Shown here: positions 52,133 to 60,531 of the stretch, in pieces
Layout: every line of letters begins with the position of its first letter
Position numbering within the stretch: the first letter of the stretch is position 1
Assembly (NCBI RefSeq): GCF_013141715.1
Contig: NZ_WHOA01000125.1
Location: 124,001-188,000, forward strand
DNA: 64,000 bases
Reading direction: 5' to 3'
Source of the DNA: Paenibacillus phytorum
GTDB taxonomy: Bacteria > Bacillota > Bacilli > Paenibacillales > NBRC-103111
The notes under the pieces: model-generated
Database searches by the model: none
What the model was told of the DNA's origin: nothing
The model's input: the letters and a program-made list of their open reading frames with translations, nothing else
Position numbers and translations under genes: made by a program

Positions 52133-54418
52133 ATGAGTGACAGCGAAAAGCCCAAATTCAAACGTGAACTTACATTCACGACAATAACCCAGATACCCAA
52201 AGTAGAGTCAACATGCAAGGATGCTTGCTGTACAGAGAAAACAGCCCCATTACAAAATGATTCTGCTTGTAATGACTCTTGTTGCACTACAAGTAGCGAC
52301 ACAGCAAATTCAATACCAAGTCAAAACCCGATTAGTCCAGCCAGTAAAACGTACCAAATTGAAGGTATGGATTGCAGTTCTTGTGCTTTGACGATTGAAA
52401 ATCACTTAAAAAAGATCCCTTCCGTAAAATCAGTCAATGTTAACTTTTCTTCAGGAAAAGCACACATTGAGCATGAAAATGAGGCAGAAGAAATCACTAA
52501 AGAGGTTTCCAAAATTGGATTCAAAGCAACCTTGCTAACAGGACGAACAATAAAGGTTGATATTCCCAAAGATACCAGTAATCAAAATCTCCTTATTTTC
52601 TCAGGCGTAATGCTGCTTGCTGCTTATGTCGGCTCCTATACCACAATGCCTACTTTTATGGTGACCATTTTATATGCGCTATCTGTAATTGTTGGAGGCT
52701 ACAAACCCGCTAAGAGTGCATTCTACGCCGTAAAAAGTGGTACATTAGATATGAACGTACTCATGACCGTAGCTGTTATTGGAGCCGCGGCTATTGGGGA
52801 ATGGCTTGAAAGTGCAACTGTTGTGTGGTTGTTTGCCTTAGGCAATTTGCTACAGAGCAGTTCAATTGAAAAGACAAGAAGTTCAATTCGAGATTTAATG
52901 GACTTAGCTCCTCCCGAAGCATGGCTTCATCACGGGACTAACCTAATTAGAAAGCCTGTTGAGGAAGTTCACATCGGAGAAGTTATTGTTGTAAAACCTG
53001 GAGAAAGAATCCCGTTAGACGGGATGATTACTCAAGGAGAATCTAGTGTAAATCAAGCTCCAATTACGGGAGAATCCATTCCAGTAGATAAACAAGTTGG
53101 GGATATTGTATTTGCAGGAACGATTAATGAACATGGTTCATTAGAAATAAAAGTAACAACGCTAATTACAGATTCAGCAATATCTAAAATTATTCATTTA
53201 GTAGAAGAAGCTCAAGAAAAGAAAGCACCTACACAAGCATTCATTGATAAATTTGCACGGATTTACACACCAATTGTCTTTTGCCTTGCATTACTTATCA
53301 TGGTGATCCCGCCCATCGTTGGCTTTGGATCTTGGGGAGAATGGTTTTATAAAGGGCTAGAATTGTTAGTTGTTGCTTGTCCATGTGCACTCGTTATTTC
53401 GACTCCAGTTGCTATCGTCTCAGCAATAGGAAATGCTGCGAAAAATGGCATTCTCATTAAAGGTGGTGCCTATCTTGAAATAGCAGGAACGATAAACACG
53501 ATTGCTTTCGACAAAACAGGAACGATGACAGAAGGAAAACCAAAAGTATCCCATGTATTTGCTTCTAAGGAAGTTCTAGCGATAGTTCGAACATTAGAGG
53601 AATATTCCAATCATCCCATTGCTAAATCCATTGTTCAATATGCCACTGAAAATGGTATTGAATCTTTACATGGTGAAAACTTCAGAAACATTGTAGGTAA
53701 AGGGATTCAAGCAACCATTGGAGACATCGAATATTTCGCTGGGAATGCAAAATTATTTCTAGAATTAAATGTCCCACTACACAATTTCGAAGAGCAAATA
53801 GAATCACTTCAAAAGGATGGAAACACAATTGTAATCGTCGGTACGAAACATGAGCTTATTGGAATCATTGCCATTGCGGATACAATTAGAAAATCTACTG
53901 TGAGTACACTAGAAAGTTTGAAGCAAATTGGCATTCAACAAGTGATCATGTTAACTGGTGACAATGTAGGATCGGCAAAGAAAGTCGCATCTCAAACGGG
54001 AGTTACTCGCTATTTTGCAGAGTTGCTGCCTGAAGACAAAGTGGAAGTGATTTCACAACTACAAACTGAAGGTTTTAAGGTTGCCATGGTAGGTGATGGT
54101 ATCAATGATGCTCCAGCCCTTGCAACAGCGAATATAGGTATAGCTATGGGTGGAGCTGGGACTGATACAGCTATGGAGACTGCTGATATTATTCTGATGG
54201 CTGATAATTTAGAAAAACTCCCACACACAATAAAGCTTAGTCGATCAGCATTATTAATTATTAAGCAAAACATTTGGTTTTCTCTAATTATCAAATTTCT
54301 TGCCATAACATTAATCTTTCCAGGATTCTTAACGTTATGGATTGCGGTGTTAAGTGATACTGGGGCTGCTCTAATTGTTATTCTGAACAGCATGCGATTA
54401 ATAAAATATAAAAGTTAA
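52133..54418 (+). CDS. cadA: Cadmium/zinc/lead-exporting P1B-ATPase CadA
   Basis: The 761-residue pump has a cysteine-rich N-terminal stretch (residues 20 to 60, with DACCTEK and CNDSCCTTSS), a heavy-metal-associated domain with GMDCSSCALTIENHL near 82, and membrane helices. The metal-site CPC is in VACPCALVIS, the phosphorylation motif is DKTGTMTEGKP, the HP motif is SNHPIAKS and the hinge is MVGDGINDAPALA. These define a P1B-2 exporter of Cd, Zn and Pb. AAGGTGG precedes the ATG, twelve bases after cadC. The extra CC pairs at the N-terminus recall the small CC-rich proteins near 60.8 kb. Confidence 0.96.
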   Translation: MSDSEKPKFKRELTFTTITQIPKVESTCKDACCTEKTAPLQNDSACNDSCCTTSSDTANSIPSQNPISPASKTYQIEGMDCSSCALTIENHLKKIPSVKSVNVNFSSGKAHIEHENEAEEITKEVSKIGFKATLLTGRTIKVDIPKDTSNQNLLIFSGVMLLAAYVGSYTTMPTFMVTILYALSVIVGGYKPAKSAFYAVKSGTLDMNVLMTVAVIGAAAIGEWLESATVVWLFALGNLLQSSSIEKTRSSIRDLMDLAPPEAWLHHGTNLIRKPVEEVHIGEVIVVKPGERIPLDGMITQGESSVNQAPITGESIPVDKQVGDIVFAGTINEHGSLEIKVTTLITDSAISKIIHLVEEAQEKKAPTQAFIDKFARIYTPIVFCLALLIMVIPPIVGFGSWGEWFYKGLELLVVACPCALVISTPVAIVSAIGNAAKNGILIKGGAYLEIAGTINTIAFDKTGTMTEGKPKVSHVFASKEVLAIVRTLEEYSNHPIAKSIVQYATENGIESLHGENFRNIVGKGIQATIGDIEYFAGNAKLFLELNVPLHNFEEQIESLQKDGNTIVIVGTKHELIGIIAIADTIRKSTVSTLESLKQIGIQQVIMLTGDNVGSAKKVASQTGVTRYFAELLPEDKVEVISQLQTEGFKVAMVGDGINDAPALATANIGIAMGGAGTDTAMETADIILMADNLEKLPHTIKLSRSALLIIKQNIWFSLIIKFLAITLIFPGFLTLWIAVLSDTGAALIVILNSMRLIKYKS

Positions 54419-54433
54419 TTCTAAAAAGAAACC

Positions 54434-54465
54434 AAGAAACCCAACTCAATTGAGTTGGGTTTCTT
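54434..54465. terminator. Terminator of cadCA (bidirectional)
   Basis: AAGAAACCCAACTCAA and TTGAGTTGGGTTTCTT form a perfect 16-bp inverted repeat between cadA and the convergent DUF5348-type gene. Confidence 0.85.
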
Positions 54466-54467
54466 CA

Positions 54468-54887
54468 TTATCGCACTCTGGCTTCAAATCCATTTAGCGG
54501 CATGCCAGGAAAAGCTATCGCGTAATAATCCTCGTTATGTTCAATTGTTGTTTTAATCCATAAGTCGTACTCATAAAAAGAGTCGTACTTCAAAACTTCA
54601 ATTGTTGAACCTGAAGTGAGATTATCTCCATCACCAATCTCATATCTCCCTAGGCTATTTTTATTAAGCGTACCCTGTCTCTTGATTGGCTTATTCCAAT
54701 ACTCAACTTCACTAATCACTTGTTCTATTGGAGTTGCCATTGATAGCAAGTAATTTAGTTCCGACCTTGTTTCGATATCCAAATCAGACATTGCAATACT
54801 TTCATTCATGGCTTGAATAGACAAGGCAATCTTTTTGAGTTTTGGCAGCAATTCTTCTAGCTCATTTTTCACCTTTTTTACGTTCAC
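54468..54887 (-). CDS. DUF5348-type protein
   Basis: The 139-residue product has an N-terminal helical region (about 1 to 65) and a C-terminal beta domain with GRYEIGDGDNLTSGSTIEVL and YYAIAFPGMPLNGFEARVR, which I take to be DUF5348. Such proteins are common on Firmicute mobile elements; the function is unknown. It is convergent with cadA. Confidence 0.65.
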   Translation of the reverse strand: MNVKKVKNELEELLPKLKKIALSIQAMNESIAMSDLDIETRSELNYLLSMATPIEQVISEVEYWNKPIKRQGTLNKNSLGRYEIGDGDNLTSGSTIEVLKYDSFYEYDLWIKTTIEHNEDYYAIAFPGMPLNGFEARVR

Positions 54888-55013
54888 TTAAATATCGGTA
54901 TCCTCTCTTTGAAGAGTATCTGTACTATTTATTCATATTCTGACATGCTTTAACTATTCACATTTATACCCACGCTTGTTCCAGCACACCTGATGTTACC
55001 CAATGAAAGCAGA

Positions 55014-55080
55014 AAAAGCAGGGCACCGTGGCGCCTGCTTTTTTTGCCTTTATTCAGCTATAGTTCACCGTAAATTTTAA
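55014..55080 (+). repeat. Composite hairpin repeat, copy 1
   Basis: The hairpin AAAGCAGGGC...GCGCCTGCTTTTTTT (55014-55045) is followed by TTATTCAGCTATAGTTCACC. The same arrangement, a hairpin and then TTATTCA(A/G)CTATAGTT..CCGTTAGTT, recurs at 55595, 55908, 57282 and, reversed, 59578. The hairpin probably also ends transcription. Confidence 0.55.
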
Positions 55081-55099
55081 TAAATATTGGGTACTTGTG

Positions 55100-55480
55100 C
55101 TACTCGTTCGGTTGCCAAGCCTTTAATTTATTACCATCGGGGTCATAGAAATCAAACTCTTTAAACCAGCTATGTACAATCATTTCTTCGATACGTATCC
55201 CATTTGAACGGGCGTGCTCATATAGTCCAACAATATCTGAAGTTCGAAAACAGACTACTGGCATTTCATAACTTTGTTCACTTGCCAACCATTGATTTGT
55301 CTTAAAAGCTAGAACTTGATTATCCGTTCGCTCGCGTAGAAAAACCTCTTGTTTACCTGCGAGCAAATAATCCTCGTTGCCCTTCAATCCAAGGTGCTCG
55401 ATGTACCACTGCTCTGATTTCTCTCTGTCGGAAACAGGGATATAGACTCCATCTATTCCAATCAACGCTGGTTTTTTCAT
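55100..55480 (-). CDS. VOC-family protein (glyoxalase/bleomycin-resistance fold)
   Basis: The 126-residue product has the VOC beta-alpha-beta pattern: IGIDGVYIPVSDREKSEQWY at the start and FKEFDFYDPDGNKLKAWQP at the end, with a metal-ligand-like Glu missing in the last strand. It could be a lyase, dioxygenase or a drug-binding protein; sequence alone does not decide. Unlike the ArsI copies it lacks a CC pair. It stands alone between two copies of the composite repeat. Confidence 0.75.
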   Translation of the reverse strand: MKKPALIGIDGVYIPVSDREKSEQWYIEHLGLKGNEDYLLAGKQEVFLRERTDNQVLAFKTNQWLASEQSYEMPVVCFRTSDIVGLYEHARSNGIRIEEMIVHSWFKEFDFYDPDGNKLKAWQPNE

Positions 55481-55594
55481 AAAATCGACTCACCGCCTAC
55501 AAGAGTTTTGGTCATTAGCTACTACTCTTAATTAATACAGTAAAATCCATGAATGGTTGCGTTAACCTACCCGTTACTTTAATAAAACCAAAAG

Positions 55595-55646
55595 AGGAGC
55601 TTGCCGCGAAGCAAGACCCTCAACTATAGTTATTCCGTTAGTTTAA
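55595..55646 (+). repeat. Composite hairpin repeat, copy 2
   Basis: A GCTTGC...GCAAG hairpin within GAGG...CCTC is followed by CAACTATAGTTATTCCGTTA and then GTTTAA, close to copies 1 and 4. Confidence 0.5.
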
Positions 55647-55692
55647 CATTCAATCGTGCAATATGATAAACTTGAACTGAGGTGATCAACTA

Positions 55693-55854
55693 ATGCCATC
55701 AAACAAATTAATGCTGTCAGGTATTTTTCTCTTTGTACTGATGTATTATGTTCAAAACAATATGCATATAAGATTGCATCTGTTTGAAGTAATAATTCCA
55801 CTTATAGGGGTTGTCCTGTTTATTTTTGGACTAATCACGAGAGATGATAAATAG
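55693..55854 (+). CDS. 53-residue two-helix membrane protein
   Basis: The gene has GAGGTGAT just before its ATG. The product starts MPSNKLMLSG, has two hydrophobic helices (about 8 to 22 and 31 to 48) and ends ITRDDK. I recognise no family. It lies between two copies of the composite repeat. Confidence 0.6.
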   Translation: MPSNKLMLSGIFLFVLMYYVQNNMHIRLHLFEVIIPLIGVVLFIFGLITRDDK

Positions 55855-55907
55855 TCAATGTTAAACTAATCTACCCGTTTGTATTATAAGGTGAACAGAT
55901 AGATCAG

Positions 55908-55976
55908 GAAACGACAGCCATGAACAGGCTACCGTTTCTTTTGGTTTATTCAACTAACGTTCTCCCATTAGTTGAA
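55908..55976 (+). repeat. Composite hairpin repeat, copy 3
   Basis: The hairpin GAAACGACAGCC...GGCTACCGTTTC is followed by TTTATTCAACTAACGTTC and TTAGTTGAA. The flank TTCAACTAA...TTAGTTGAA is itself a perfect 9-bp inverted repeat. Confidence 0.55.
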
Positions 55977-55994
55977 GGTACAGGGATTTGTAAT

Positions 55995-56726
55995 TTATGA
56001 ATTGAATACTTCTCTATTTGCTTTAACAACATCATGAATGGAAAATGTTCCACCTGAAGCTATCAGTTTTTCCATGACCTTTTCGCGCAGAAGTGGCGCT
56101 TTTTCTTTATTCGCTTTCGTTAAGGCTATAGCTAGCTCCTCTTTTGTAAGTTCGGTACAGTACGCTGGGGTTCCTGGCTGTTGTCTCCACGAATCGCTTA
56201 AAGAACCGCTATCTACGGCATCGAAGCCTAGATCGTTTGCTACACCCATGATGATTTGTTTATGGGATAGGTCATCGCCAGCAACCGCTATAGCAATGCG
56301 TCCATCCGTCCCTTCGGGAGTTCCATGATGCTCTAGCGTATAGGCTAAGAAATTGTTGAACGCTTTAATGATGGGTCTTCCCAAATGATTGGACACCCAA
56401 ACACTTTCAACCATTCCTTTCTCCACGTCTTCGATTTTACCGCTGATTTGAGGATAATAATTTGAAGTGTCTACTACGACGACTTCCTCCCCAACTTTAT
56501 CTATATTGTTGCGAATGCTTGGCAATGCATAGAAAGGGATCGATGTTATAAGAACATCGATATTTTTAATGACATCTTCTAAGATCACAGGTGTTCCTGT
56601 AAGATTTTTCCCTTCCAAGCGTTCAATCCCACGAGCGTCTGCAATCTTGACATCATGTCCATTATCAACCAATTTTTTTGCAATATTAGATCCAATTGGT
56701 CCTGCACCTATAATTCCAAATCTCAT
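55995..56726 (-). CDS. NADPH-dependent F420-reductase-like oxidoreductase
   Basis: The 243-residue product has the N-terminal dinucleotide motif MRFGIIGAGPIGSNIAKKL and the F420_oxidored-type segments VVVDTSNYYPQISG and WVSNHLGRPIIKAFN. The family includes F420 reductases and plain NAD(P)-dependent reductases; in Firmicutes, which usually lack F420, the latter is more likely. The ATG chosen has AGGAGG seven bases upstream. It is divergent from an HxlR-type regulator, a frequent pairing for quinone or aldehyde response. Confidence 0.82.
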   Translation of the reverse strand: MRFGIIGAGPIGSNIAKKLVDNGHDVKIADARGIERLEGKNLTGTPVILEDVIKNIDVLITSIPFYALPSIRNNIDKVGEEVVVVDTSNYYPQISGKIEDVEKGMVESVWVSNHLGRPIIKAFNNFLAYTLEHHGTPEGTDGRIAIAVAGDDLSHKQIIMGVANDLGFDAVDSGSLSDSWRQQPGTPAYCTELTKEELAIALTKANKEKAPLLREKVMEKLIASGGTFSIHDVVKANREVFNS

Positions 56727-56781
56727 TTCCATTCCTCCTATTTTCTATTTTAATTTTGAGTCGATTGAGTAATTTGTATAC

Positions 56782-56855
56782 ATGCATTAATATATATGCA
56801 TTGCTCGTATTTTTGAAGAAGGCAATTAAAAATGACATAGTACATTTTTTTGTAC
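56782..56855. promoter_or_regulatory. Palindromes between the oxidoreductase and HxlR genes
   Basis: ATGCAT-TAATATAT-ATGCAT (56782-56801) and GTACA-TTTTTT-TGTAC (56840-56855) lie in the divergent promoter region. The second resembles the GTAC-N8-GTAC sites of HxlR-type regulators. Confidence 0.5.
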
Positions 56856-56879
56856 CTTACAGCAGAATGGGGTGGAAAG

Positions 56880-57239
56880 GTGTCTAGAATAAGCAAAGAT
56901 GGATTTAATGAAGAATGCAAGAAAGATCACAGAGAAATATATGGCATTGCCTATACCCAAAACATGCTTTCAGGACGTTGGAAGTATCTGATTCTTTGGT
57001 TTTTAAAGTTAAAATCGCATCGATACAATGAAATCAAGACTCTTTTATGGGGAATTTCACAAGGGTCACTAACCAAGCAACTTCGAGAATTAGAAGCGGA
57101 TGGCTTAATTAATCGCAAAGTTTATCCCGAGGTACCTCCGCGTGTTGAGTATTCGTTAACATCAAAAGGGGAGCAATTGATTCCAATTATTGATCTAATG
57201 GAGGAATTCGGAAAGAAGTTTGGAGACAAAATAGATTAA
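56880..57239 (+). CDS. HxlR-family transcriptional regulator
   Basis: The 119-residue winged-helix protein has LSGRWKYLILWFLKLKSHRY, GISQGSLTKQLRELEADGLI and PRVEYSLTSKGEQLI, the HxlR/MarR-like pattern. One cysteine (in FNEECKKD) lies near the N-terminus, where HxlR proteins such as YodB and HypR have their redox-sensing cysteine. The start is GTG with GGGGTGG upstream; a TTG start ten codons earlier is less likely. It probably controls the divergent oxidoreductase. Confidence 0.85.
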   Translation: MSRISKDGFNEECKKDHREIYGIAYTQNMLSGRWKYLILWFLKLKSHRYNEIKTLLWGISQGSLTKQLRELEADGLINRKVYPEVPPRVEYSLTSKGEQLIPIIDLMEEFGKKFGDKID

Positions 57240-57281
57240 TCATATTGGGTATTTTTAATCTAAACTGCCAGTTAGTTAAGT

Positions 57282-57340
57282 AAAGGGCTGCCACTTGGCA
57301 GCCCCTTTTGTTATTAAGCTATAGTGTTCCGTTAGTTGAA
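57282..57340 (+). repeat. Composite hairpin repeat, copy 4 (with terminator of hxlR-type gene)
   Basis: GGGCTGCC-ACTT-GGCAGCCC followed by CTTTT serves as terminator, then TTATTAAGCTATAGTGTTCC and GTTAGTTGAA follow as in the other copies. Confidence 0.6.
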
Positions 57341-57345
57341 GAGAC

Positions 57346-57442
57346 ATTGGTTTAATTATCTCATTTAGTGATGTTTACAGCGAAAGTGACGTGCGGTTCA
57401 CCTTCAAGGACGGCACTGAGATAAGTGCTTAATTAAACCAAT
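57346..57442. repeat. 97-bp element with perfect 13-bp terminal inverted repeats
   Basis: ATTGGTTTAATTA (57346-57358) and TAATTAAACCAAT (57430-57442) bound the element, and TCTCA/TGAGA extend the pairing. The interior has GCGAAAGTGACGTGCGGTTC. No gene is present. It may be a miniature inverted-repeat element or a structured RNA. Confidence 0.5.
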
Positions 57443-57446
57443 AATA

Positions 57447-57477
57447 AAAAACGGGTGCTTCGATAGCATCCGTTTTT
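57447..57477 (-). terminator. Terminator of the zinc-ribbon gene
   Basis: AAAAACGGATGCT pairs with AGCACCCGTTTTT on the minus strand (one mismatch-like G-T) and TTATT follows, 19 bases after the stop. Confidence 0.8.
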
Positions 57478-57495
57478 GAGTTACACAGGTAATTT

Positions 57496-57786
57496 TTATA
57501 AAGCGTCTTCTAATTCTTCTTCAGAGTACCCAAAAGTATAATCCTCGTCTTTTCCGTTGGATGCCCATATTTGTGCAGCATCGTAAACGCTTAAGGATTC
57601 ACTCTCATCGGTATCGTCCTCTTTTGAACCATAGAAATCTGGACAACTCATATTTTCGCAACACATATCACTATAAACATACTTTTTTCTCAAGGGTTCT
57701 CCGCAATGTGGGCAAGGTGGAGTTTTGCCAGTAAATGCGTTTTCCTCTTCCCAGCTCTTTCCCTTGAAAATATCGAATAATCCCAT
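57496..57786 (-). CDS. Small zinc-ribbon-like acidic protein
   Basis: The 96-residue product starts MGLFDIFKGKSWEEENAF and has a cysteine cluster PPCPHCGEPLRK...MCCENMSCP (five or six cysteines, residues about 24 to 50), likely a zinc ribbon, followed by a very acidic C-terminus. GAGGAGGGG precedes the chosen ATG. The function is unknown. It ends an apparent three-gene minus-strand operon with a membrane protein and an XRE-type regulator. Confidence 0.68.
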   Translation of the reverse strand: MGLFDIFKGKSWEEENAFTGKTPPCPHCGEPLRKKYVYSDMCCENMSCPDFYGSKEDDTDESESLSVYDAAQIWASNGKDEDYTFGYSEEELEDAL

Positions 57787-57804
57787 ATTAGCGCCCCTCC
57801 TCAA

Positions 57805-58212
57805 TTACGCACACATCTTGGTGTATGCGTCAACCCAAGTTTGGTGTTCTTCCAATATAAAACCATGTTCCAGTGCAGACTCAATTTTGCTCAGTGAGGC
57901 GATCCTCCCATCAGGGAGGTTTCGAATGTGCTTGTTCACATCGACGGCTCTCTCGATACACTCGATAGTTACATTTTCTATAATGCTGACGTTAACAGGC
58001 GCAGTTGTCATGAGGTTAATGTCTTTTTGTTTGTTAATATTGTTTTTCAAATCGCTCGAAAAAACAAACCTCTTTATGGAATCCCAATTCTTCGTAATCA
58101 GAACTACCCCTACCACGGCGACAACTGTGACACCCACAATAATAATCTCGGTTTTGTTTTCCTTGATTTTCACCTTGACTTTATCGATAACTCCTTTATT
58201 TTCTTCATTCAT
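57805..58212 (-). CDS. Single-pass membrane protein of unknown function
   Basis: The 135-residue product has a charged N-terminus with DKVKVKIKENKTE, one hydrophobic helix (about 23 to 42, VGVTVVAVVGVVLI) and a cytoplasmic- or exterior-facing helical rest. AAGGAG lies nine bases before the chosen ATG. I do not recognise it. It lies 18 bp before the zinc-ribbon gene and 96 bp after the XRE-type regulator on the same strand. Confidence 0.65.
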   Translation of the reverse strand: MNEENKGVIDKVKVKIKENKTEIIIVGVTVVAVVGVVLITKNWDSIKRFVFSSDLKNNINKQKDINLMTTAPVNVSIIENVTIECIERAVDVNKHIRNLPDGRIASLSKIESALEHGFILEEHQTWVDAYTKMCA

Positions 58213-58308
58213 CTGATTCAACTCCTTACTGATTCATTTAGCGTGTCTGTTGGAATCAGTATAACGAAAAAAACAAAGATTGAAGTTCACAATGTGTGAA
58301 ATTCAGAT

Positions 58309-59178
58309 TTATTTAAAAAGTGCCTTTTTAAAGTAGGAAAAAGCATATGGGTTACCGAGCGACAAATACGACAGCATCATTTCCATGCCGATAATTTGAT
58401 TTATCTCCTGACTGTAATCCGTATCTACTATGCCAATGATATATCGAAGTGCCAAGTAGTAATCTGCAATGTTGGCGTATTCAGGTGAACTCTTTAGAAA
58501 CTCTATAAACGCCAATATAGAACCGCTCAGATCGCGGGCATATTGCATTTTATTCGTTTTCTGGGCTTCGGTGATATTTTTTTCTTTACTGAGAACGTAT
58601 TTCTTAACAAAATCCTTGCCGTGTGCTTTTCCAAACTGTATTGCCTTACCTATCGCAATCCAGTGTTCATCTGGAAGTAGTGAGTATTGTACGTAAATTA
58701 ACCACAGCATATTTGCCGCTGATTCCTTTGTTTCATATTTCTCTAATGATTCTGCATACGCATCCATTGCCCTTTCAAAGACACTTCGCATTATTACACT
58801 ATCAGCTTTACTAAAGCTATCTGCGATTTCCTGGGTGAATTTATATCCTTTTGCAAAACATTCGTCTTCCAAGGCTTTGTCTGAAACCAATAGTGGCAAA
58901 ACCACCTTAATCATCGATACGACGTTTTCCCAAGTAAGGGCTAAGTCAGCATAATTCAATTCTGAAAAATCTGCTCGGATTAATTGGTCAAGAGGATATC
59001 CGTAATGTGAAGCAATTGCTTGCAAAGTTTCCATACTAACATCTCGTGCGCCACTTTCAATCATGGAAATCATATTGTGTTCATAGCCAATCGTTCTTCC
59101 AAGTTCTTGTTGGGACTCCCCGTGAGCCTTCCGTAAGTCTCTAATGTTTTTTCTTAGTATATCTTTAAGTTGCATCAT
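58309..59178 (-). CDS. XRE-family regulator with long helical C-terminus
   Basis: The 289-residue protein has an N-terminal HTH_3 domain (residues 8 to 65: KNIRDLRKAHGESQQELGRT, then YEHNMISMIESGARDVSMET). A helical region of about 220 residues follows that recalls the TPR-like ligand domains of Rgg/PlcR-type regulators, but without a clear repeat signature. Its DNA target and ligand are unknown. GGAG lies before the ATG pair. It heads the three-gene unit with the membrane and zinc-ribbon proteins. Confidence 0.8.
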   Translation of the reverse strand: MMQLKDILRKNIRDLRKAHGESQQELGRTIGYEHNMISMIESGARDVSMETLQAIASHYGYPLDQLIRADFSELNYADLALTWENVVSMIKVVLPLLVSDKALEDECFAKGYKFTQEIADSFSKADSVIMRSVFERAMDAYAESLEKYETKESAANMLWLIYVQYSLLPDEHWIAIGKAIQFGKAHGKDFVKKYVLSKEKNITEAQKTNKMQYARDLSGSILAFIEFLKSSPEYANIADYYLALRYIIGIVDTDYSQEINQIIGMEMMLSYLSLGNPYAFSYFKKALFK

Positions 59179-59782
59179 GATTCACAGGACTCCTACCTCT
59201 GTTCTTTTTAATGCTACGCCGTTTGCACACCCCTCTTTGGAAAATGCCCCCCTTAAACGGCAAACAGGCTAATCGTTAAATTGTATCGAACTCGACGTGA
59301 TTATTTCACAGATCGTGCATACAACACCTGGCTTAGCTAATACGTCCTCGTCTTCAATGAAAAGCAGGCTAACCATCAAGCAGAATACCTCTCGCGACGT
59401 AAAGTGCTCCCCTGCGGTTTCGTTCGATTGCTCGGTAAATCGGCAAATCATAGAAGTTGTATTCTATTCCCGTGTATTAATCTCCTTTAATACATTTCTC
59501 TCATTTTTTAAATTTCACGCTTTGATAAGCTGCCCAATCCTTCAATTTTTGTAACTAGCTTCCTCCATGCTCTACTGCCCGTTAGTTTAGTGACAAAAAG
59601 GAGACCCTCAGCAACGGGCTGAGGGTCTAAGTTATATTTTAAAGGGGGTTGGCTTTTATTATAGGTGTGATTTATTAATTCCAAATGAAAATAATATTTA
59701 ATTATTATTATTTTACTTAACACTTCCCCTCCGTAAGAGTGAAAGATTGCAATACAATAACATAACGTAAAATTAAAATTCA
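59179..59782. other. Gene-poor stretch of about 600 bp
   Basis: I find no convincing gene. Short reading frames on the minus strand near 59270-59470 lie after an AAAGGAG at about 59480 but lack a proper start or break early, so they could be remains of a gene. The hairpin repeat at 59578-59628 is the only clear element. Confidence 0.4.
59578..59628 (-). repeat. Composite hairpin repeat, copy 5 (reversed), acting as terminator
   Basis: AGACCCTCAGC pairs with GCTGAGGGTCT (59602-59628). On the minus strand CCTTTTTGTCACTAAACTAACGGG follows in parts (CCTTTTTG, then AAACTAACGGG), the same order of hairpin and motif as the other copies. Confidence 0.55.
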
Positions 59783-60115
59783 TTATTCCTTCCAACAATC
59801 CGCTGTGGCAGATCCGAGATCATGCCAAACTCCTTTTCTATACTGAAATCGATCCAACACCTCCAAAGAGATGATATTTACAATCATTCCTTCAACTGGA
59901 TCAGGAACTTCATCCCAACTCTCATAGTAGTTTTTTTCTTTGTAAAAAGCATAGGCAAAAAAGTGATACCAAACTAACCTGTGCCATGGATATTTGCGTA
60001 ATAGATCATCAGGGCTTATTTCCAATCCAAAACAATCATTTAAATATCGTGAAACATACGTAGCAGTTAATTTATGAGTCGAGTCCAAGTTTGCTTCACC
60101 ACCACACGAGAACAT
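59783..60115 (-). CDS. Protein of unknown function (110 residues)
   Basis: The product starts MFSCGGEANLDSTHKLTATY and is rich in aromatic residues (LLRKYPWHRLVWYHFFAYAF). No signal peptide or known motif is visible. The start has a weak ribosome site, so it may begin at another codon. It is divergent from the 65-residue gene and ends upstream of the reversed hairpin repeat. Confidence 0.5.
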   Translation of the reverse strand: MFSCGGEANLDSTHKLTATYVSRYLNDCFGLEISPDDLLRKYPWHRLVWYHFFAYAFYKEKNYYESWDEVPDPVEGMIVNIISLEVLDRFQYRKGVWHDLGSATADCWKE

Positions 60116-60233
60116 TAGTTCTTATATTATATGGAGTGATTTCAATATTATCAATACAATACAAAAACGTCTGTAAATAACACCCTATATATGTAATAAT
60201 AGTGCATATCATTTTTCTTTAGAGGAGTTCAAC

Positions 60234-60431
60234 ATGGCAAAACAACGGCAACTCATCGAGCACTCGGATTTTGAACGGATGCGCGTATTCCATCAACCCA
60301 TTTCAGTTTTTTTAAATGGAGAACTGATGGGAAGCAATATTCTCATACAATCTCACGATAGTGAAATCGTAATTGACAGTAATGGTGAGAAGTATTCGAA
60401 GGAAACATGTCAATTCCTAAGAACGAGGTAA
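60234..60431 (+). CDS. Small protein of unknown function (65 residues)
   Basis: AGAGGAG lies six bases before the ATG. The product is hydrophilic, with FHQPISVFLNGELMGSNILI and VIDSNGEKYSKET, which looks like a small beta barrel. I recognise no family. A terminator follows the stop. Confidence 0.65.
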   Translation: MAKQRQLIEHSDFERMRVFHQPISVFLNGELMGSNILIQSHDSEIVIDSNGEKYSKETCQFLRTR

Positions 60432-60459
60432 GTAATAACTTCTACGAACAAATAACACC

Positions 60460-60500
60460 AAAAAGCAATGGACAACCTCTATGGTCTGCCCATTGCTTTT
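60460..60500. terminator. Terminator after the 65-residue gene (bidirectional)
   Basis: AAAAGCAATGG pairs with CCATTGCTTTT, with a further inner pairing; a T-run follows on the plus strand and an A/T run on the other, where the CCCC-tail gene ends nearby. Confidence 0.75.
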
Positions 60501-60531
60501 TTAGTTAACGAGTTAAAATCAAATACACCAG

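Noticed and set aside
57364..57420. A group II intron end (domain V)
   Set aside because: Only a 3'-strand-like string is present; the pairing 5' strand and any reverse transcriptase are missing.
59508..59798. A 96-codon minus-strand reading frame
   Set aside because: It runs through the hairpin repeat at 59602-59628 and lacks a ribosome site and family features.
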